A stretch of DNA of 64,000 nt from Brevundimonas bullata. GTDB taxonomy: Bacteria; Pseudomonadota; Alphaproteobacteria; Caulobacterales; Caulobacteraceae. Position numbers and translations under genes: made by a program. This document shows positions 51,622 to 62,708 of this stretch, one piece after another; the first letter of the stretch is position 1, and every line of letters begins with the position of its first letter. The notes beneath the pieces were generated by a model that was given only the letters and a program-made list of their open reading frames with translations, had not been told where the DNA came from and ran no database searches. Location: positions 496,001 through 560,000 of the forward strand of contig NZ_JACHLM010000003.1 in the NCBI RefSeq assembly GCF_014207965.1, in the 5' to 3' direction.

Positions 51622-52614
51622 ATGCCGAACACGCTTCACTCGTCGCCGGAACAGATCGCCGCGATGACCGGCCGAGCACGCGAGGTCGTGCGGCTGAACA
51701 TCGAGGCTCTGGAGGCGCTGGAGCGCTCCATCGACGTCTCGATCGCCCGCGCCTGCGACATCATCCTGTCGCGCCCCGGCTATCTGGTCGTCACCGGCAT
51801 GGGCAAGTCAGGCCACATCGGCGGCAAGATCGCCGCCACCCTGGCCTCGACCGGCACCAACTCCTTCTTCGTGCACCCGGCGGAAATGAGCCACGGCGAC
51901 TTAGGCATGCTGCGTCCTGACACCACGCTTCTGGCCATCTCCAACTCGGGCGAGAGCCGCGAACTGCGCGACCCCCTGCTCTATTGCCAGCGCAACGATA
52001 TTCCGGTCATCAGCATCACCCAGCGGGCCAGCAGCTTCCTGGGGCGTCACTCGGCCGTCAGCCTGACCATGCCCAAGGTGGCCGAGGCCTGCCCCAACGG
52101 TCTGGCGCCGACCACCTCCACCCTGATGACCCTGGCCATCGGTGACGCCCTGGCCATGGTGCTGATGGATCGTCGCGGCTTCACCCGGGAGGACTTCGGC
52201 CTGCACCACCCGGGGGGCGCCCTGGGCATGAGCCTGCAGAGCGTCCGTGAGTGGATGGGCGACAATGCCGCCACCCCCGCCAGCGTGCCGCTGGACGCCA
52301 GCTTCAGCGAAGTTGTCTCGGCCATCAGCGCTGGTCGCAAAGGGGCCGTCGCGGTCCTGCATTCCGATGGCAGCCTGGCGGGGGTTATCACTGACGGCGA
52401 CATCCGCCGCGCCTTCTCCAGCGACATCACGGCGATCCACGCCGAGGACATCATGAGCCGCAGCCCGATCACCGTGGAGCCAGACGCCCGCATGAGCGAC
52501 GTGGTCGACCTGTTGAGCGCCAACAAGATCGCCAACCTGTTCGTGATTGAGAACAACCGCCCAGTCGCCGTCATCCACATCGCCGAACTAATGCAGGCCG
52601 GCTACGTCTCCTGA
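51622..52614 (+). CDS. kpsF: Arabinose-5-phosphate isomerase, KpsF/KdsD type
   Basis: A 330-residue enzyme making D-arabinose 5-phosphate for Kdo. The SIS domain shows VTGMGKSGHIGGKIAATLASTGT, HGDLGML and AISNSGESRE, and the C-terminal half is a pair of CBS domains (GVITDGDIRRAF, ANLFVIENNRP). ATG 51622 with AGGAG upstream is the likely start; the frame runs 27 codons further. It is coupled to the next glycosyltransferase and lies near a KpsD-like gene, so the capsule-linked KpsF role is more likely than the housekeeping KdsD one. Confidence 0.9.
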   Translation: MPNTLHSSPEQIAAMTGRAREVVRLNIEALEALERSIDVSIARACDIILSRPGYLVVTGMGKSGHIGGKIAATLASTGTNSFFVHPAEMSHGDLGMLRPDTTLLAISNSGESRELRDPLLYCQRNDIPVISITQRASSFLGRHSAVSLTMPKVAEACPNGLAPTTSTLMTLAIGDALAMVLMDRRGFTREDFGLHHPGGALGMSLQSVREWMGDNAATPASVPLDASFSEVVSAISAGRKGAVAVLHSDGSLAGVITDGDIRRAFSSDITAIHAEDIMSRSPITVEPDARMSDVVDLLSANKIANLFVIENNRPVAVIHIAELMQAGYVS

Positions 52615-53888
52615 TGACCCACGACATTCTTTTTGACGCCAGCCGCCTGCTGAGCCGGACCGACCGCAGCGCGCCGACCGGCGTCGACCGTGTCTGCCTG
52701 GCCTATGCCGAATGGCTTATCAGTCACCCGGATTACCGGATGGTGCCCGTTCGCTCGCGTCACGATCAGTTGGCGGCCGTGGATCAGCAATGGTTCCGTG
52801 AGTGCATGGTCGCGCTGCGCCGCCGCTGGACCGGCGGACCGCCCGAACGCGACCTTAACGCCCACGAGCGTCGCCTATTCGCCGCCCTGGAAGCAGAACA
52901 ACCGACCGCGTCGATCATCGGCGAGGCCCCCGACCCGCTCAAACCGGAAAAAAAGCGAAAAAAGGTTCGCGTCTGGAAACAGTATTTCCGTTCTCGCGGG
53001 ATCGTCGCGCCGCCGCCGGCCCAGCTCTATTTCAACGTCGGCCACTCTAGTCTGAACACGCCCGACATCCTGACCAGCCTGAGCGCTCAGGGCATCGAAC
53101 GCGTCGTCATGCTGCACGACCTGATCCCCATCACCCATCCAGAATTCTGCCGCCCCGGCGACGGCGACAAGCATCGGCGCCGGGTATTGACCGCCCTGCA
53201 CCACGCCTCTCGCATCCTGGTCAACTCTCAATACACTGCTGACGAAGTGCTGGCTTTCGCCGATCGTGAAAAGCTGAAGGCGCCGCCCGTAGAGGTCGCT
53301 CACCTGGGTCTTGAGCCGGTCTTCATGAAGAGCGCGCCAAACGCGACGCGCCGTCCCTATTTCGTCCATGTCGGCACGATCGAGGCCCGCAAGAACCTGG
53401 CCTTCCTGCTGACGGTCTGGCGGCGCCTCCAGGAATGCATGGGAGACAAGGCGCCACGGTTGGTGCTGATCGGCCGCTATGGCTGGGAGAACGAGGCCGT
53501 GCTGGACCACCTGCAACGCTCGCCCAATCTTCAGGGCCTGGTGCATCAGGTCGAGAACCTGCCCGACACCGCATTAGCGGACCTGATGCGCGGCGCCCAG
53601 GCGGTGCTGGCCCCGTCCTCCGTCGAGGGCTTTGACCTGCCGGCGGTCGAGGCTTGCGCCCTGGGGGTGCCGCTGATCGCTTCGGATATTCCCGCGCACC
53701 GCGAACTGGTGCCGCAGGCGACCCTGATCGACCCGCTGGACGGACTGGGCTGGTTGAAGGCGTTGGAAGCGGCGACGCTGCATCGCCCGACCGCACCCGC
53801 CTATCAGGCTCCGACCTGGCAGTCGCATTTCCAACAGATAGGGGATCGTCTTCTGCCCCCTCTGGCGGCGACAGCCGTCGCCGGGTAA
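52614..53888 (+). CDS. GT4-family glycosyltransferase of the capsule locus
   Basis: A 424-residue GT-B enzyme. The N-terminus ILFDASRLLSRT...TGVDRVCLAYAEWL matches the TG-[IV]-x-RV signature of the glycosyltransferases at 9 and 16 kb. The acceptor-side ERVVMLHDLIPITHPEF, the domain entry FVHVGTIEARKNLAFLL and the donor block PSSVEGFDLPAVEACALGVPLIA follow. A Lys-rich stretch near residue 105 (KPEKKRKKVRVW) may contact the membrane. It overlaps kpsF (TGATG) and precedes kpsD by 28 bases, so all three are likely one operon. Confidence 0.88.
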   Translation: MTHDILFDASRLLSRTDRSAPTGVDRVCLAYAEWLISHPDYRMVPVRSRHDQLAAVDQQWFRECMVALRRRWTGGPPERDLNAHERRLFAALEAEQPTASIIGEAPDPLKPEKKRKKVRVWKQYFRSRGIVAPPPAQLYFNVGHSSLNTPDILTSLSAQGIERVVMLHDLIPITHPEFCRPGDGDKHRRRVLTALHHASRILVNSQYTADEVLAFADREKLKAPPVEVAHLGLEPVFMKSAPNATRRPYFVHVGTIEARKNLAFLLTVWRRLQECMGDKAPRLVLIGRYGWENEAVLDHLQRSPNLQGLVHQVENLPDTALADLMRGAQAVLAPSSVEGFDLPAVEACALGVPLIASDIPAHRELVPQATLIDPLDGLGWLKALEAATLHRPTAPAYQAPTWQSHFQQIGDRLLPPLAATAVAG

Positions 53889-53916
53889 GCATCAGACGAA
53901 CTTGAAGCGAGCTGCA

Positions 53917-55065
53917 ATGACCCGTACCGCCGCCAGTCTGATGATCGTCGCTCTTCTCGCCGGCTGCTCGACGCTCCCGCGTGACGGGCCCTCCGGCATG
54001 GGGGTGGTGAAGAGCGCCAGCACAGAGCAGCAGCAGGGTGACTACGCCCTGGTCAATCTGGACTTCGCGCTCAGCGAGCTACTGAAGGCGGCGCCGCAAC
54101 GCTCCTTCAGCACCCTGGCGCTGGCCTCCAGCGAAGCGCCGACGGACGTCATCGGCGTGGGCGACACGCTGGCCGTCAGCATCTTCGAGCCGAGCGGGGG
54201 CCTGTTCGGCGGCGGGAGTTCGAGCCGCAGCAGCGAAAGCGGAAACCAGACCCTGCCGCCCCTGGTGGTGGATCGGAACGGCGCCGTGCCGGTTCCCTTC
54301 GCCGGATCGGTTTCGGTTCAGGGCTTGACCCCGGCCCAGGCTTCCGCCGCCGTACGCCGCGCCCTGGTCGGCAAGGTCGCCAACCCCCAGGTCATCGTCA
54401 CCATGGCGGGCAACACCTCCAACGCCGTCACGGTGCTGGGCGAGGTGCGCAACCCTGGCCGTCAGCCGCTGGCGGCCAACAACGATCGTATTCTGGACGT
54501 CATCGCCGCCGCCGGCGGCTCATCACGCTCCGTCTATGACGTCACCGTCCGCATTCAACGCGGCGGCCAGACCTATTCCGCCCCGATGTCGATCGTCACG
54601 ACCGAGTTCAACGAGAATGTGCGGCTGCAACGCGGCGACCAAGTCAATCTGGTCTACCAACCCCGCCGGTTCAGCTCCTTCGGCGCTTTCAACGCCGTGG
54701 CTCGCACCGACCTGCCGCCCGGCCCGCTGACCCTGGCCGAGGCGCTTAGCGGCGTCGGCGGCCTCGATTCTAATCTTGCCGACGCCAAGTCGGTGCTGGT
54801 CTTCCGCTTCGAGCGCCCCGAAGTGGCCCAAGCCCTCGGCATTCAACAGCCCGCTACCCCGCGCGGCGTGCCGGTGGTCTATCGCCTGAACCTGAACGAA
54901 GGCTCGGGCTTCTTCATCGCCAGCAACTTCCAGATCGAGCCTGACGACATCATCTATGCGCCGCGCGCCGGCGCCGCCGAGGCCCGCAAGTTCTTCGAGT
55001 TCGTGCAGAGCGTGACGCGCGTGGTCTATGACGTCTCGGTCACCAGCGCGATCAACGTCGACTAG
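53917..55065 (+). CDS. kpsD: Outer-membrane polysaccharide export lipoprotein, KpsD/Wza-like
   Basis: A 382-residue OPX-family protein. The lipobox is in LLAGCST. The polysaccharide export sequence region shows VIGVGDTLAVSIFEPSGG and GAVPVPFAGSVSVQGLTPAQA. SLBB-type beta-grasp domains follow, for example VTVLGEVRNPGRQPLA and DRILDVIAAAGG. ATG 53917 is at the lipoprotein signal; TTG 53902 is possible. It should form the outer-membrane exit for the capsule exported by KpsM/T/E at 18-21 kb. Confidence 0.92.
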   Translation: MTRTAASLMIVALLAGCSTLPRDGPSGMGVVKSASTEQQQGDYALVNLDFALSELLKAAPQRSFSTLALASSEAPTDVIGVGDTLAVSIFEPSGGLFGGGSSSRSSESGNQTLPPLVVDRNGAVPVPFAGSVSVQGLTPAQASAAVRRALVGKVANPQVIVTMAGNTSNAVTVLGEVRNPGRQPLAANNDRILDVIAAAGGSSRSVYDVTVRIQRGGQTYSAPMSIVTTEFNENVRLQRGDQVNLVYQPRRFSSFGAFNAVARTDLPPGPLTLAEALSGVGGLDSNLADAKSVLVFRFERPEVAQALGIQQPATPRGVPVVYRLNLNEGSGFFIASNFQIEPDDIIYAPRAGAAEARKFFEFVQSVTRVVYDVSVTSAINVD

Positions 55066-55584
55066 TCGATTGCGCGTTCGCTTCGGCCGCAGCCGCTTCA
55101 CCGACCCGCCCGCAGCGCCGGCGAGCGGAAGCGAAGACGCGAACGCTTCTACCGCCGATCTTCTGTCATTGCTTCAGGCGATCGAAGCGGCGGCGGGACG
55201 GGTCTATGGCCGACACGGTCTGCCGCAACAGCCGGGGCACTATCGTCGTCCGGCTGACAGCGACGCCTGGGAGCGTCTTGAAGACGCCCTGACCCCGGCC
55301 GAAAAATGGGCCCTGGTCAGCGCGCCCGACAGCGTACATTGGCGCTACAGCACCTATGAGGCCCTGGGAAGCGCGGCGGATGCGCCGGACGTGCGCCATG
55401 CCTCGGCGCTTCTGGCCGCTTGCCAAGGTCTTCGCCAACGCCTGAGTGAGCGCTCAGCCATCTCGGTCCAGGATCTTGCGGACTCCATTCGTCTGGGCGA
55501 GGCGTGGCGCCGCCTTGTCGAGGAAGCCGGCCCGATCGCCGCCTCGCCGACGGCGCTCAGGTTCAGCCCCCCTGACGAGCCGAG

Positions 55585-55588
<4 letters not shown>
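55028..55588 (+). CDS. Hypothetical protein downstream of kpsD
   Basis: A 186-residue frame overlapping the kpsD 3' end by 38 bases; an alternative TTG start at 55070 would avoid the overlap. The region from about residue 40 is helical ([53 protein letters not shown]). No signal peptide or membrane helix. Family unknown; it may be a small capsule accessory or just follow kpsD by chance. Its TAA shares four bases with the convergent LLM gene's stop. Confidence 0.6.
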
Positions 55589-56580
<992 letters not shown>

Positions 56581-56640
56581 CCGCTCGATATGGGGCCGCG
56601 CGTCAGCGACGCCATAGCGGCGAGTGAAACAACTGACGAT

Positions 56641-57312
56641 TTACGTCAGTTCGACGCCCGTGCTGCGCATGATCTCGGCGCGCAGTTCCGGCATGCCCGT
56701 GCCCTTTTCGGACGAGGTCACCAGCACGGCCGGGAAGGCGGCGGGGCGTTTCGAGATGGCCTTCAGCGTCTCCGCCTGGACCTTTTCGATCTCGCCCTTC
56801 TTCAGCTTGTCAGCCTTGGTCAGGATGATCTGATAGCTGACGGCGGCCAGGTCCAGGGCCTTTAGCGCGTCGTCGTCGACCTTTTTCAGGCCGTGACGAG
56901 AGTCGATCAGCAGATAGACTCGCTTCAGCGTCACCCGGCCGCGCAGGTAGTCGCGGCCCAGATCCTGAAACTTCTTCACCGTGGTCTTGGACGCTTTGGC
57001 CCAGCCGTAGCCGGGCAGGTCGACCAGACGCAGACGGCCGTCCAGGTCGAAGAAGTTGACCTCGCGCGTACGGCCCGGCTCGTTCGAGGCCCGCGCCAGC
57101 TTGTGCATCCCGACCAGGGCGTTGATCAGGCTGGACTTGCCGACGTTTGACCGGCCCGCAAAGGCGATCTCGGGCAGGTCAGGATCGGGCAGTTGTTCGA
57201 TCTTGGCGCAGCCCAGGACGAAGGTGGCCGGGCGCGAGAACAGCACGCGCGCCTGCTCAATCTCGATGTCCGAGTATTCTCCGACCTTGGGCTCTGCCGA
57301 CGGTTGATCCAA
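56641..57312 (-). CDS. engB: Ribosome-biogenesis GTPase EngB (YihA/YsxC)
   Basis: A 223-residue GTPase. G1 is [15 protein letters not shown]3 is [11 protein letters not shown]4 is LTKADK and G5 is VTSSEKG. Essential for large-subunit assembly. The start appears to be TTG 57312, four bases after the yidC stop. The rpmH-rnpA-yidC-engB order is a widespread arrangement in Alphaproteobacteria. Confidence 0.95.
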   Translation of the reverse strand: MDQPSAEPKVGEYSDIEIEQARVLFSRPATFVLGCAKIEQLPDPDLPEIAFAGRSNVGKSSLINALVGMHKLARASNEPGRTREVNFFDLDGRLRLVDLPGYGWAKASKTTVKKFQDLGRDYLRGRVTLKRVYLLIDSRHGLKKVDDDALKALDLAAVSYQIILTKADKLKKGEIEKVQAETLKAISKRPAAFPAVLVTSSEKGTGMPELRAEIMRSTGVELT

Positions 57313-57316
57313 TGGG

Positions 57317-59110
57317 TCAGGCTTTCTTGAAACGGGCGAGGAACGTGTCGATCGGGTTCTCGGCCTTGAAGCGGTGCATGATGACGTACTGCTGCGCGAT
57401 CGAGAGGATGTTGTTCCAAGCCCAGTAAATCAGCAGGCCGGCCGCGAACGGGGCCATGATGAAGGTGAAGATGAAGGGCAGGAAGGCGAAGATCTGACGC
57501 TGCATCGGATCCTGGGCCGGCGGGTTCATCGACTGCTGCAGCCACATGGTCAGGCCATAGACGATGGGCAGGACGCCCAGGTGCAGAGGGCCGTTCAGCA
57601 GGGAACCGACCAGCGGCAGGGTCGCGGGGTCCCACGGAATGGCGCCGAACAGGTTCCAGATCGTCGACGGGTCGCGCGCCGACAGATCGCGAATCCAGCC
57701 GAAGAAGGGCGCGTGGCGCATTTCAATGGTGACGAACAGCACCTTGTACAGGGCGTAGAAGACCGGGATCTGAACCAGGATGGGCAGGCAGCCCGCCAGC
57801 GGATTGATCTTCTCCCGCTGATACAGGGCCATCGTCTCCTGCTGCTGCTTCTGCGGGTCGTCCTTAAATTTCTTTTTGATCTCCTCCATCTTGGGCTGGA
57901 GGGTCCGCATCTTGGACAGGCTTTCGTAGGACTTGTTGGCCAGCGGGAACATGATCAGCTTGACCACGACCGTCAGGGCCAGGATGGCCAGGCCGAAGTT
58001 GCCGAGAACGCCGTAGAAGAATTCCACGATCATGAAGATCGGGCGCGTCAGGAACCAGAACATGCCCCAGTCGATGGCGTAGACGAAGCGCGGCAGATCC
58101 AGGCTCTTCTCATAGCCGGCCAGGATTTCGTTGCGCTTGGCGCCGGCGAACAGACGTTGGGTCTCTTCAATCTGACGGCCCGGCTGAATGGTGCGGGTCG
58201 CGCCCAGCATGGCGGCTTCGTGAACGTTCAGACCGTCGGGATCGCGAACGGCGAAGCGGCCTTCGATGGCTTCCTTCTGGTCCGGGATGAGCGCGGCCAT
58301 CCAGTACTTGTCGGTGATGCCCAGCCAGCCGCCGGTCGACTGCTTCTCAATGCGCGGCTTCTTGGCCCAGTCCTTGTACTTGACCTGTTCGGTGGTGAAC
58401 TTGCCGTTCGCGCCGAAGGCGCCGATGGCGCCTTCGTGCAGGATCATCTGCTTGCCCAGATCAGCGGGCACGCCCTGGCGCTCGACGCGGCCATAGGGGG
58501 CGATGGTGATCGGCTGGCCGCTCAGGTTGGCCACGGTGTCGCTGACGGTGAAGACATACTGGTCATCGATGGCGATGACGCGCGTGAAGCGCAGGCCCTG
58601 GCCATTGTCCCAGGTCAGTTCAACCGGCGTGGTCGGGGTCAGGGTCGCGCCCTTGGTCAGGGCCCAGGGCGTGTTGGGTCCGGGAACGCCGCCGGCGACG
58701 TTGGGGCCGCTCCAGCCGAACTGGGCGAAGTAGGCGTGCTCCATGCCCTGCGGGCGGAACAGCTCGACCGGCGGAGAATTCTTGTCCAGCGTCTCTTTGT
58801 AATCGGTCAGGTACAGGTCGTCGATGCGCGCGCCCTGCAGCGACAGCGAGCCCTTGAGCTTGGGCGTCTGGATCGGCACGCGGGCCGCTGTGCCCAGGGC
58901 CTGGGCGCGGTCAGCCACGAAGGCGGCCGGAGCGGCGGAACCGGACGTCAGGCCGCCGTCGGCCGTCGCAGCCTGCTGCTCGGCGGCCACGACCTGCTGC
59001 TGGCGGCGCATCTCGGCCTGCGGGCGCATCACCATGAAGTAGTAAACGCCCATGATCAGGGCCGCGCACACAAAGAAGATAATGGTGTTGCGCGAATTCT
59101 CGTTCTGCAT
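57317..59110 (-). CDS. yidC: Membrane protein insertase YidC
   Basis: A 597-residue inner-membrane insertase. It has an N-terminal helix ([20 protein letters not shown]), a large periplasmic beta-sandwich domain with Gln/Ala-rich linker, and five C-terminal helices of the OxaI core. The hydrophilic-groove Arg is in the region before the coiled coil [22 protein letters not shown]. The block [20 protein letters not shown] is typical. It follows rnpA by five bases. Confidence 0.96.
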   Translation of the reverse strand: MQNENSRNTIIFFVCAALIMGVYYFMVMRPQAEMRRQQQVVAAEQQAATADGGLTSGSAAPAAFVADRAQALGTAARVPIQTPKLKGSLSLQGARIDDLYLTDYKETLDKNSPPVELFRPQGMEHAYFAQFGWSGPNVAGGVPGPNTPWALTKGATLTPTTPVELTWDNGQGLRFTRVIAIDDQYVFTVSDTVANLSGQPITIAPYGRVERQGVPADLGKQMILHEGAIGAFGANGKFTTEQVKYKDWAKKPRIEKQSTGGWLGITDKYWMAALIPDQKEAIEGRFAVRDPDGLNVHEAAMLGATRTIQPGRQIEETQRLFAGAKRNEILAGYEKSLDLPRFVYAIDWGMFWFLTRPIFMIVEFFYGVLGNFGLAILALTVVVKLIMFPLANKSYESLSKMRTLQPKMEEIKKKFKDDPQKQQQETMALYQREKINPLAGCLPILVQIPVFYALYKVLFVTIEMRHAPFFGWIRDLSARDPSTIWNLFGAIPWDPATLPLVGSLLNGPLHLGVLPIVYGLTMWLQQSMNPPAQDPMQRQIFAFLPFIFTFIMAPFAAGLLIYWAWNNILSIAQQYVIMHRFKAENPIDTFLARFKKA

Positions 59111-59115
59111 CGGGG

Positions 59116-59544
59116 TCAGCGGTCCTGGCCGGAGGGGCGCGAATCGTCAAAGGCGCGGGCGGGCGATTTCGCCGCATCTCCCATATCGGGAGCCGCACGC
59201 GGGGTTGCGAGCCTTGTAAGGGCCGATTTCACATCGTCAAGCAAGCGGTCCCAGTCGCGGTCCGCCGTGCCCATGCGGGCGATGAACACATAGTCGCAGC
59301 CGGGACGCCCGTGCAGGGGCGCCAGAAGCCGCGCAGCCTCGCGCAGGCGGCGTTTGCAGCGGTTTCGCACCACAGCTCCGCCCACCTTGCGGGTGGCGGT
59401 GAATCCCAGGCGGATCGCGGTCTGTCCGTCCTGGCGATCCAGTTGCTGGACCACCACGGCGCCGCGGGCCTGAGAAACACCTTTGGCGGCCGCCAGAAAC
59501 TGGGGCCGCCGTGTCAGGCGATCGATTTTCATCGCATCGGTCAT
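59116..59544 (-). CDS. rnpA: Ribonuclease P protein component
   Basis: A 142-residue RNase P protein that helps M1 RNA cut tRNA 5' leaders. Signatures are [24 protein letters not shown] and YVFIARMGT. The C-terminus extends about 20 residues beyond the fold. ATG 59544 starts the frame; ATG 59532 is a close alternative. It lies 33 bases after rpmH. Confidence 0.94.
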   Translation of the reverse strand: MTDAMKIDRLTRRPQFLAAAKGVSQARGAVVVQQLDRQDGQTAIRLGFTATRKVGGAVVRNRCKRRLREAARLLAPLHGRPGCDYVFIARMGTADRDWDRLLDDVKSALTRLATPRAAPDMGDAAKSPARAFDDSRPSGQDR

Positions 59545-59577
59545 GCGCCCGCCCTGAAGGGTAATGGGCGCCTGACG

Positions 59578-59712
59578 CTAGGCCGTCAGGCGCTTACGGC
59601 CTTTGGCGCGGCGACGCATGACGATCTTCTGTCCGTTCTTGGTGGCCATCCGCGAACGGAAGCCGTGACGGCGCTTGCGCACGAGTCGCGACGGCTGATA
59701 GGTCCGCTTCAC
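59578..59712 (-). CDS. rpmH: 50S ribosomal protein L34
   Basis: Translation of the minus strand gives a 44-residue L34: [18 protein letters not shown], followed by [20 protein letters not shown] and RKRLTA. The start is GTG at 59710-59712. First gene of the rpmH-rnpA-yidC-engB run. Confidence 0.97.
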   Translation of the reverse strand: MKRTYQPSRLVRKRRHGFRSRMATKNGQKIVMRRRAKGRKRLTA

Positions 59713-59879
59713 GTTCGGCTCCAGGGCTACAGGGTTTGGCAACGGACACAGTCATCCGGTGCAGGAGGCGGGCGTATAAGCGGCGGTGACGGACGAGTCA
59801 ACGCCGACAAGCGATCCAACGCGTTGCAATGCGTCTGAAACTTCTAGGGAAGCTGGGCCGCGTCGGTTACGGAGCAGGG

Positions 59880-60608
59880 ATGAACCGGGTCAAACGATTT
59901 CTGCCCCTCGCCGTCCTGCTGGCGGCGATCGCGCTGATCTTCGGCATGGGCTGGAACCGCTACCTGTCGCTGGACACCCTGCGCCAGCACGGCGCGGCGT
60001 TTCAGGCCCTGGCGGATCAGCACTATATCCTGACTCTGCTGGCGCTGATGCTGGTTTTCGCCCTGCTGACCGCCAGCGTGGTGCCCGGCGTGGTCTTCAT
60101 CACCGTGACGGCGGGTTATCTATTCGGCCCCTGGGTCGGAGGGGTCTCTACGGCCTTCGCCGCCACCATAGGGGCCCTCGGCGTCTATTATGTGGGGCGC
60201 ACCGCCCTGGGCGAAACCCTGCGCCGACGCGCGGCTCAGGACACCGGCCTGTTAAGGAAGGTCTGCGAAGGCGTGGACAAGAACACCTTCTGGTACGTCC
60301 TGGTGGCGCGCCTGGTCGTGTCGGTGCCCTTCCACCTGATCAATGTGGCGGCGGGCGTCATGGCCGCGCCCCTGCGCCCCTACATGGTCGCCACCTTCAT
60401 CGGGCTTTTGCCGGCGCACATCATCTATTGCTGGATCGGGTCCAGCCTGAACGAAATCCTGATCCGCGATCCCGATCCGAACCTGGAAAGCCTGTTCGCC
60501 GAGTTCATCTGGCCCTTGATGGGCGTGGCCTTCCTGTCGATGTTGCTGCCCCTGGGGCTCAAATTAGTGCAGAAATGGCGGGCTCGGCACGGCATGGACG
60601 CCGCATGA
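59880..60608 (+). CDS. TVP38/TMEM64-type (VTT/DedA) membrane protein
   Basis: A 242-residue polytopic protein with the VTT domain. After the first helix come LLTASVVPGVVFITVTAGYLFGPWVGGVSTAF and ARLVVSVPFHLINVAAGVMAAPLRPYM, the family core. Members act as lipid scramblases or flippases. GGAG lies upstream of ATG 59880. Its stop overlaps the histidine kinase start (ATGA). Confidence 0.88.
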   Translation: MNRVKRFLPLAVLLAAIALIFGMGWNRYLSLDTLRQHGAAFQALADQHYILTLLALMLVFALLTASVVPGVVFITVTAGYLFGPWVGGVSTAFAATIGALGVYYVGRTALGETLRRRAAQDTGLLRKVCEGVDKNTFWYVLVARLVVSVPFHLINVAAGVMAAPLRPYMVATFIGLLPAHIIYCWIGSSLNEILIRDPDPNLESLFAEFIWPLMGVAFLSMLLPLGLKLVQKWRARHGMDAA

Positions 60609-62113
60609 CGGAACGGAACGCGATCGAGACTCGACTGCCTACGCGCCCCCGCGACGAGACGGGCCTGATTGCACGCCTGCAAGCGGTGCGCCTGCCTGAG
60701 CTGCTGCCCCCGATTTGGCGCGAGCGCCTGACGCCTCGTGCGCCCGACGGGCTGTCCAGCCGCCTGCTGCTGCTGACCGTGGCCTTCACCCTGGCGGTCG
60801 CCGCCCTGATCATCGTGCCCAGCGCCGCCTCCTTCCAGGAGCGCTGGCTGATGGATCGGCTGCAGGCCGCGGAACTGGCCTCCGTAGGGGTCGAGGCCCT
60901 GCCCTATTCGGCCGTCGAGGATTCCACCGCCGAACAACTGCTCAGCATCGGCGGCGTCCAGTCCGTCGTCGTCGGCGAGCAAGGCGTACGCCGCCTGCTG
61001 CTGCAGGCCCCCAACCTGCCCCGCGCGCCGGATCTGATCGACCTGCGCCAGCGCAATGTCGGCGCCCGGCTGCTGGACCCGTGGAAGACCCTGTTCGGCC
61101 ACCCTGACCGCTCCATCCGGGTGCAGGCCAAGCCGCGCTATCGTTCAGGTGACTTCATCGAGATCCTGGCCCCGGCCCAGCCGCTGAAAACCGAGCTGAA
61201 GTCCTTCCTGCTGAACAGCCTGACCATGTCGCTGCTGATCGCCGTGGTCGCGGGGGGTCTGCTCTACGCCGGCCTGTCCTTCCTGGTTCTGGCGCCCTTG
61301 CGCCGAGTGACGCGCGCCATCGAACGCTTCGCCGCCGACCCTGAAAGCCCCGCCGAGACGCCTTCGGACCGCAAGGACGAGATCGGTCGGGTCGAGCGCG
61401 AACTGGCGCGGATGCAGGAAGAGGTGCGCCAGTCCCTGCGCTCACGCGCCCGTCTGGTGGCCCTGGGCGAGGCGGTGGCCAAGATCAACCACGACCTGCG
61501 CAACATGCTGACCTCGGCCCAGATGGCGTCCGAGCGCCTGTCCAGCTCGTCCGACCCCCTGGTGGCCAAGGCCCTGCCCCGGCTGGAGCGCGCCCTGGGC
61601 CGCGCCGCCGCCCTGGCCCGCAACGTGCTGGAATACGGCAAGTCGGAAGAGGCCGCGCCGCAACGGCAGAAGATGCTGCTGGCCCGCGCGGTCGCCGTGG
61701 CCGCCGAGGACGCGGGGCTGGAGGAAGACGGCGTGCGTCTGGTCCGTGACCTGCCCGCCCGCCTCACGGTAAACGCCGACAGCGACCAGCTTCATCGCAT
61801 CCTGGTCAACCTGATGCGTAACGCCCGCCAGGCCATCGAGAGCGATCCCGCGCGCGACAAGAAGGGCCGCATCACGGTCCGCGCCGAGGCCCGCGACGGG
61901 GTCGTCGCCGTGCGCATCACCGACGACGGACCTGGCATTCCCGACCGCCTGGCCGGACGGCTGTTCGAGGCCTTCGTCAGCGGTCGCGCCTCGGAGGGCA
62001 CAGGCCTGGGCCTGACCATCTCTCGCGAATTGGCGGCCAACCACGGCGGCGAGCTGCGCCTGCTGAACACCAGCCCCGAGGGCACCACCTTCGAACTCCG
62101 GCTGCCGGTCTAA
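60605..62113 (+). CDS. Sensor histidine kinase
   Basis: A 502-residue membrane kinase. Two transmembrane helices flank a roughly 115-residue periplasmic sensor: one near residues 58-80 (LLLLTVAFTLAVAALIIVP), the other near 205-230 (LLIAVVAGGLLYAGLSFLVLAP). A HAMP segment follows, then the phosphoacceptor region VAKINHDLRNMLTSAQ, with His in HDLRN, and the ATPase domain (NLMRNARQAIE, ITDDGPGIP, EGTGLGLTISRELAANHGG). No partner response regulator is adjacent, so it is an orphan here. Coupled to the VTT gene. Confidence 0.92.
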   Translation: MTERNAIETRLPTRPRDETGLIARLQAVRLPELLPPIWRERLTPRAPDGLSSRLLLLTVAFTLAVAALIIVPSAASFQERWLMDRLQAAELASVGVEALPYSAVEDSTAEQLLSIGGVQSVVVGEQGVRRLLLQAPNLPRAPDLIDLRQRNVGARLLDPWKTLFGHPDRSIRVQAKPRYRSGDFIEILAPAQPLKTELKSFLLNSLTMSLLIAVVAGGLLYAGLSFLVLAPLRRVTRAIERFAADPESPAETPSDRKDEIGRVERELARMQEEVRQSLRSRARLVALGEAVAKINHDLRNMLTSAQMASERLSSSSDPLVAKALPRLERALGRAAALARNVLEYGKSEEAAPQRQKMLLARAVAVAAEDAGLEEDGVRLVRDLPARLTVNADSDQLHRILVNLMRNARQAIESDPARDKKGRITVRAEARDGVVAVRITDDGPGIPDRLAGRLFEAFVSGRASEGTGLGLTISRELAANHGGELRLLNTSPEGTTFELRLPV

Positions 62114-62213
62114 ACGGCATTGCAGCCCTTGGCCTGACCCGCGCGTTGTTTCGGTTTAAGGTCCCCAAGGCCAAGCTTCGATCCGGCCTTATTTGCCCGG
62201 CAGGATACGTCCC

Positions 62214-62708
62214 ATGATCACCGCCCCTCGTCCACACCGCATCGCCCTTCTCGCCGTCGCCCTGAGCCTCCTGACGGGCCCTGTGGCGGCTCAGACGCAG
62301 GCCCCGGCCCCCACAGCCGCCCAGAGCGCCGCCAGCGACCCTGTGGCCGACCTGCTGCGCCGCCAGGGCGAACGCTATCGGCGCGCCCCGGATTCGGCCC
62401 AGGACCCCGACGAGTTGCGTCAGACCCAGGCCCTCAACGATGAAGTCGTCGCTCAGAACGACCTGGCCGAAAACGAAGACCGCGCCAACGCCGCAGCCTA
62501 CGCCAGGGCCCAGGCTCAGTACCAATCGGAACTGGAGGCGGCGGCCATCGAGGCTCGCGAACGCCGTGAAACCGACCTGCGGACCGCCGCCGAGGCCCAG
62601 GCCGCCTATGAGCGCCAGATGGCCGACTGGCGGGCCACAGTGGCCGCCTGCGAACGCGGCGACCGGGCGCGCTGCAACGCCGGACGGCAAGCGCCCTCGC
62701 CCAACTAG
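62214..62708 (+). CDS. Secreted coiled-coil protein, unknown
   Basis: A 164-residue protein. A signal peptide (IALLAVALSLLTGPVAAQ) precedes a long Ala/Glu/Gln-rich helix (EAAAIEARERRETDLRTAAEAQAAYERQM) that would form a coiled coil in the periplasm. Two Cys near the end (ACERGDRARCNAG) may form a disulfide. ATG 62214 was chosen at the signal. Family unknown. Its TAG shares a CTAG with the convergent oxidoreductase stop. Confidence 0.7.
   Translation: MITAPRPHRIALLAVALSLLTGPVAAQTQAPAPTAAQSAASDPVADLLRRQGERYRRAPDSAQDPDELRQTQALNDEVVAQNDLAENEDRANAAAYARAQAQYQSELEAAAIEARERRETDLRTAAEAQAAYERQMADWRATVAACERGDRARCNAGRQAPSPN

Noticed and set aside
57374-59293. A 639-residue open frame on the plus strand
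   Set aside because: Antisense to yidC and rnpA; translation is Asp/Arg/Gln-rich with no protein-like pattern.
59786-60604. N-terminal extension of the histidine kinase frame
   Set aside because: The stretch overlaps the VTT membrane gene in another frame and is Arg/Pro-rich; the real start is ATG 60605.
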